A stretch of DNA of 23,658 nt, taken from Bacillota bacterium (lineage in GTDB: Bacteria; Bacillota; Clostridia; Lachnospirales; Lachnospiraceae). Made by a program: the position numbers and the translations under genes. The DNA is taken from positions 1 through 23,658 of the forward strand of contig JAEXGM010000079.1 in the NCBI GenBank assembly GCA_023450835.1, read 5' to 3'. This document shows, one piece after another, positions 23,230-23,658 of this stretch; position 1 is the first letter of the stretch, and each line of letters starts with the position of its first letter. The notes under the pieces were generated by a model. It saw nothing but the letters and a program-made list of their open reading frames with translations, did no database searches and had not been told where the DNA came from.

Positions 23230-23658
23230 TTAATCACTTAATTGAATAATAGTTAAAGAACGATTCATATAGCCTAAAATAGGAAAACTCGTGCTAATAC
23301 TTGCTCCCACTGCATCCCCTGCTGTTAAGGAGGCCTGAACAACAAATGTTGAACTACTTCTATTAGGTATCTTAAAAAAAGTAGTAGTATCACCAAAAAT
23401 AGGCGCACCGTTGACAGTAATAATAGCATTTAAATATGGTTGATCTGGATCCGGATCAACAGTGGCTTCAGCGTTAATAGATATCGTTATTTGATAAATT
23501 CCGTTTTCTCCTACTACTAATTCATTACCCGACGGACTAACTGTGATAGTATCCGATAAAGGTCCGGCCACACTAAATGGCACAGGTACAAAGGCAGCCC
23601 CAGGTGTCTCTGAACTACCGCCTCTTAAAGACCCATAAGCCAAAACGACTTCTCCAGT
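23230..23658 (-). CDS. BclA-C-like exosporium/surface protein, partial at the window edge
   Basis: The frame is open to the right edge. From TTG at 23643 it reads AYGSLRGGSSETPGAAFVPV, preceded by TGEVVL, so the start may lie outside. The domain that follows has the TNF-like beta-barrel signature of the BclA C-terminal family: VPFSVAGPLSDTITVSPSGN, GIYQITISINAEA, LNAIITVNGAPI, VVQASLTAGDAVGASI and SLTIIQLSD at the end. BclA forms the hair-like nap of the Bacillus exosporium, joined to a collagen-like stalk. Here no collagen repeats are visible in the part seen. In clostridia such short proteins are often spore-coat or surface components. A TTG start at 23643 with GGAGAA 8 nt upstream is possible but not certain. 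A broken copy lies at 20270-20375. Confidence 0.7.
   Translation of the reverse strand, partial: TGEVVLAYGSLRGGSSETPGAAFVPVPFSVAGPLSDTITVSPSGNELVVGENGIYQITISINAEATVDPDPDQPYLNAIITVNGAPIFGDTTTFFKIPNRSSSTFVVQASLTAGDAVGASISTSFPILGYMNRSLTIIQLSD

Noticed and set aside
1..23658. CRISPR arrays, tRNA or rRNA genes, insertion sequences
   Set aside because: No regularly spaced repeats, cloverleaf sequences, rRNA blocks or transposase motifs were seen by eye; a tRNA or IS search could still find something small.

Overview
The window is an AT-rich stretch of a Gram-positive, probably spore-forming anaerobe, most likely a Lachnospiraceae-type clostridium. This rests on strong AGGAGG ribosome binding sites, TTG/GTG starts, paired flavodoxin-ferredoxin proteins, a BclA-C-like surface domain and LytTR/DUF3021 regulation. 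It is an inference from gene content, not from a marker gene. No rRNA, tRNA, CRISPR array or intact mobile element was seen.

Layout. 1-122: tail of an ABC-3 type (zinc/manganese) permease, then a terminator. 441-1968: an EFR1-type flavodoxin/ferredoxin protein divergent from a TetR-type regulator, with three copies of a 14-bp operator-like site between them. 2110-3096: a PiT phosphate transporter. 3315-4749: an SGNH/CE6-like esterase and a PadR regulator in one minus-strand operon. Its promoter carries two perfect 16-bp palindromes, one inside the -35/-10 spacer. 4994-13557: the centrepiece, an apparently split cyclic beta-1,2-glucan synthase. A 2033-aa GT84/cyclisation protein is followed after 29 nt by an 810-aa GH94 protein; both start with TTG behind strong Shine-Dalgarno sequences. 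Their summed length (2843 aa) is about that of single-chain NdvB/Cgs enzymes.

13825-15147: an operon of a TetR regulator and an Fe-S flavoprotein overlapping by ATGA, with a near-consensus promoter whose 17-bp spacer is filled by an operator, plus a second operator downstream. 15209-15437: a relic of a RibD_C/DHFR-like gene and a 15-bp inverted repeat. 15450-18609: a minus-strand group of amidohydrolase, an unrecognised TIM-barrel-like protein and a small P-loop kinase. It is divergent from a DUF985 cupin gene (18775-19278). 19385-20155: a second EFR1-type protein.

20495-23054: an ABC-2 exporter (ATPase and permease) with a LytTR regulator and a DUF3021 membrane protein, which looks like a LytTR regulatory system. 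It lies between a decayed fragment of a BclA-C-like gene (about 20270-20375) and an intact relative at the right edge (23230-23658, partial).

Best candidates for new biology: the two-polypeptide cyclic glucan synthase in a Gram-positive, the two matching spacer-plus-downstream operator designs that look readable directly from the DNA, and the unassigned 569-aa TIM-barrel-like protein coupled to an amidohydrolase.
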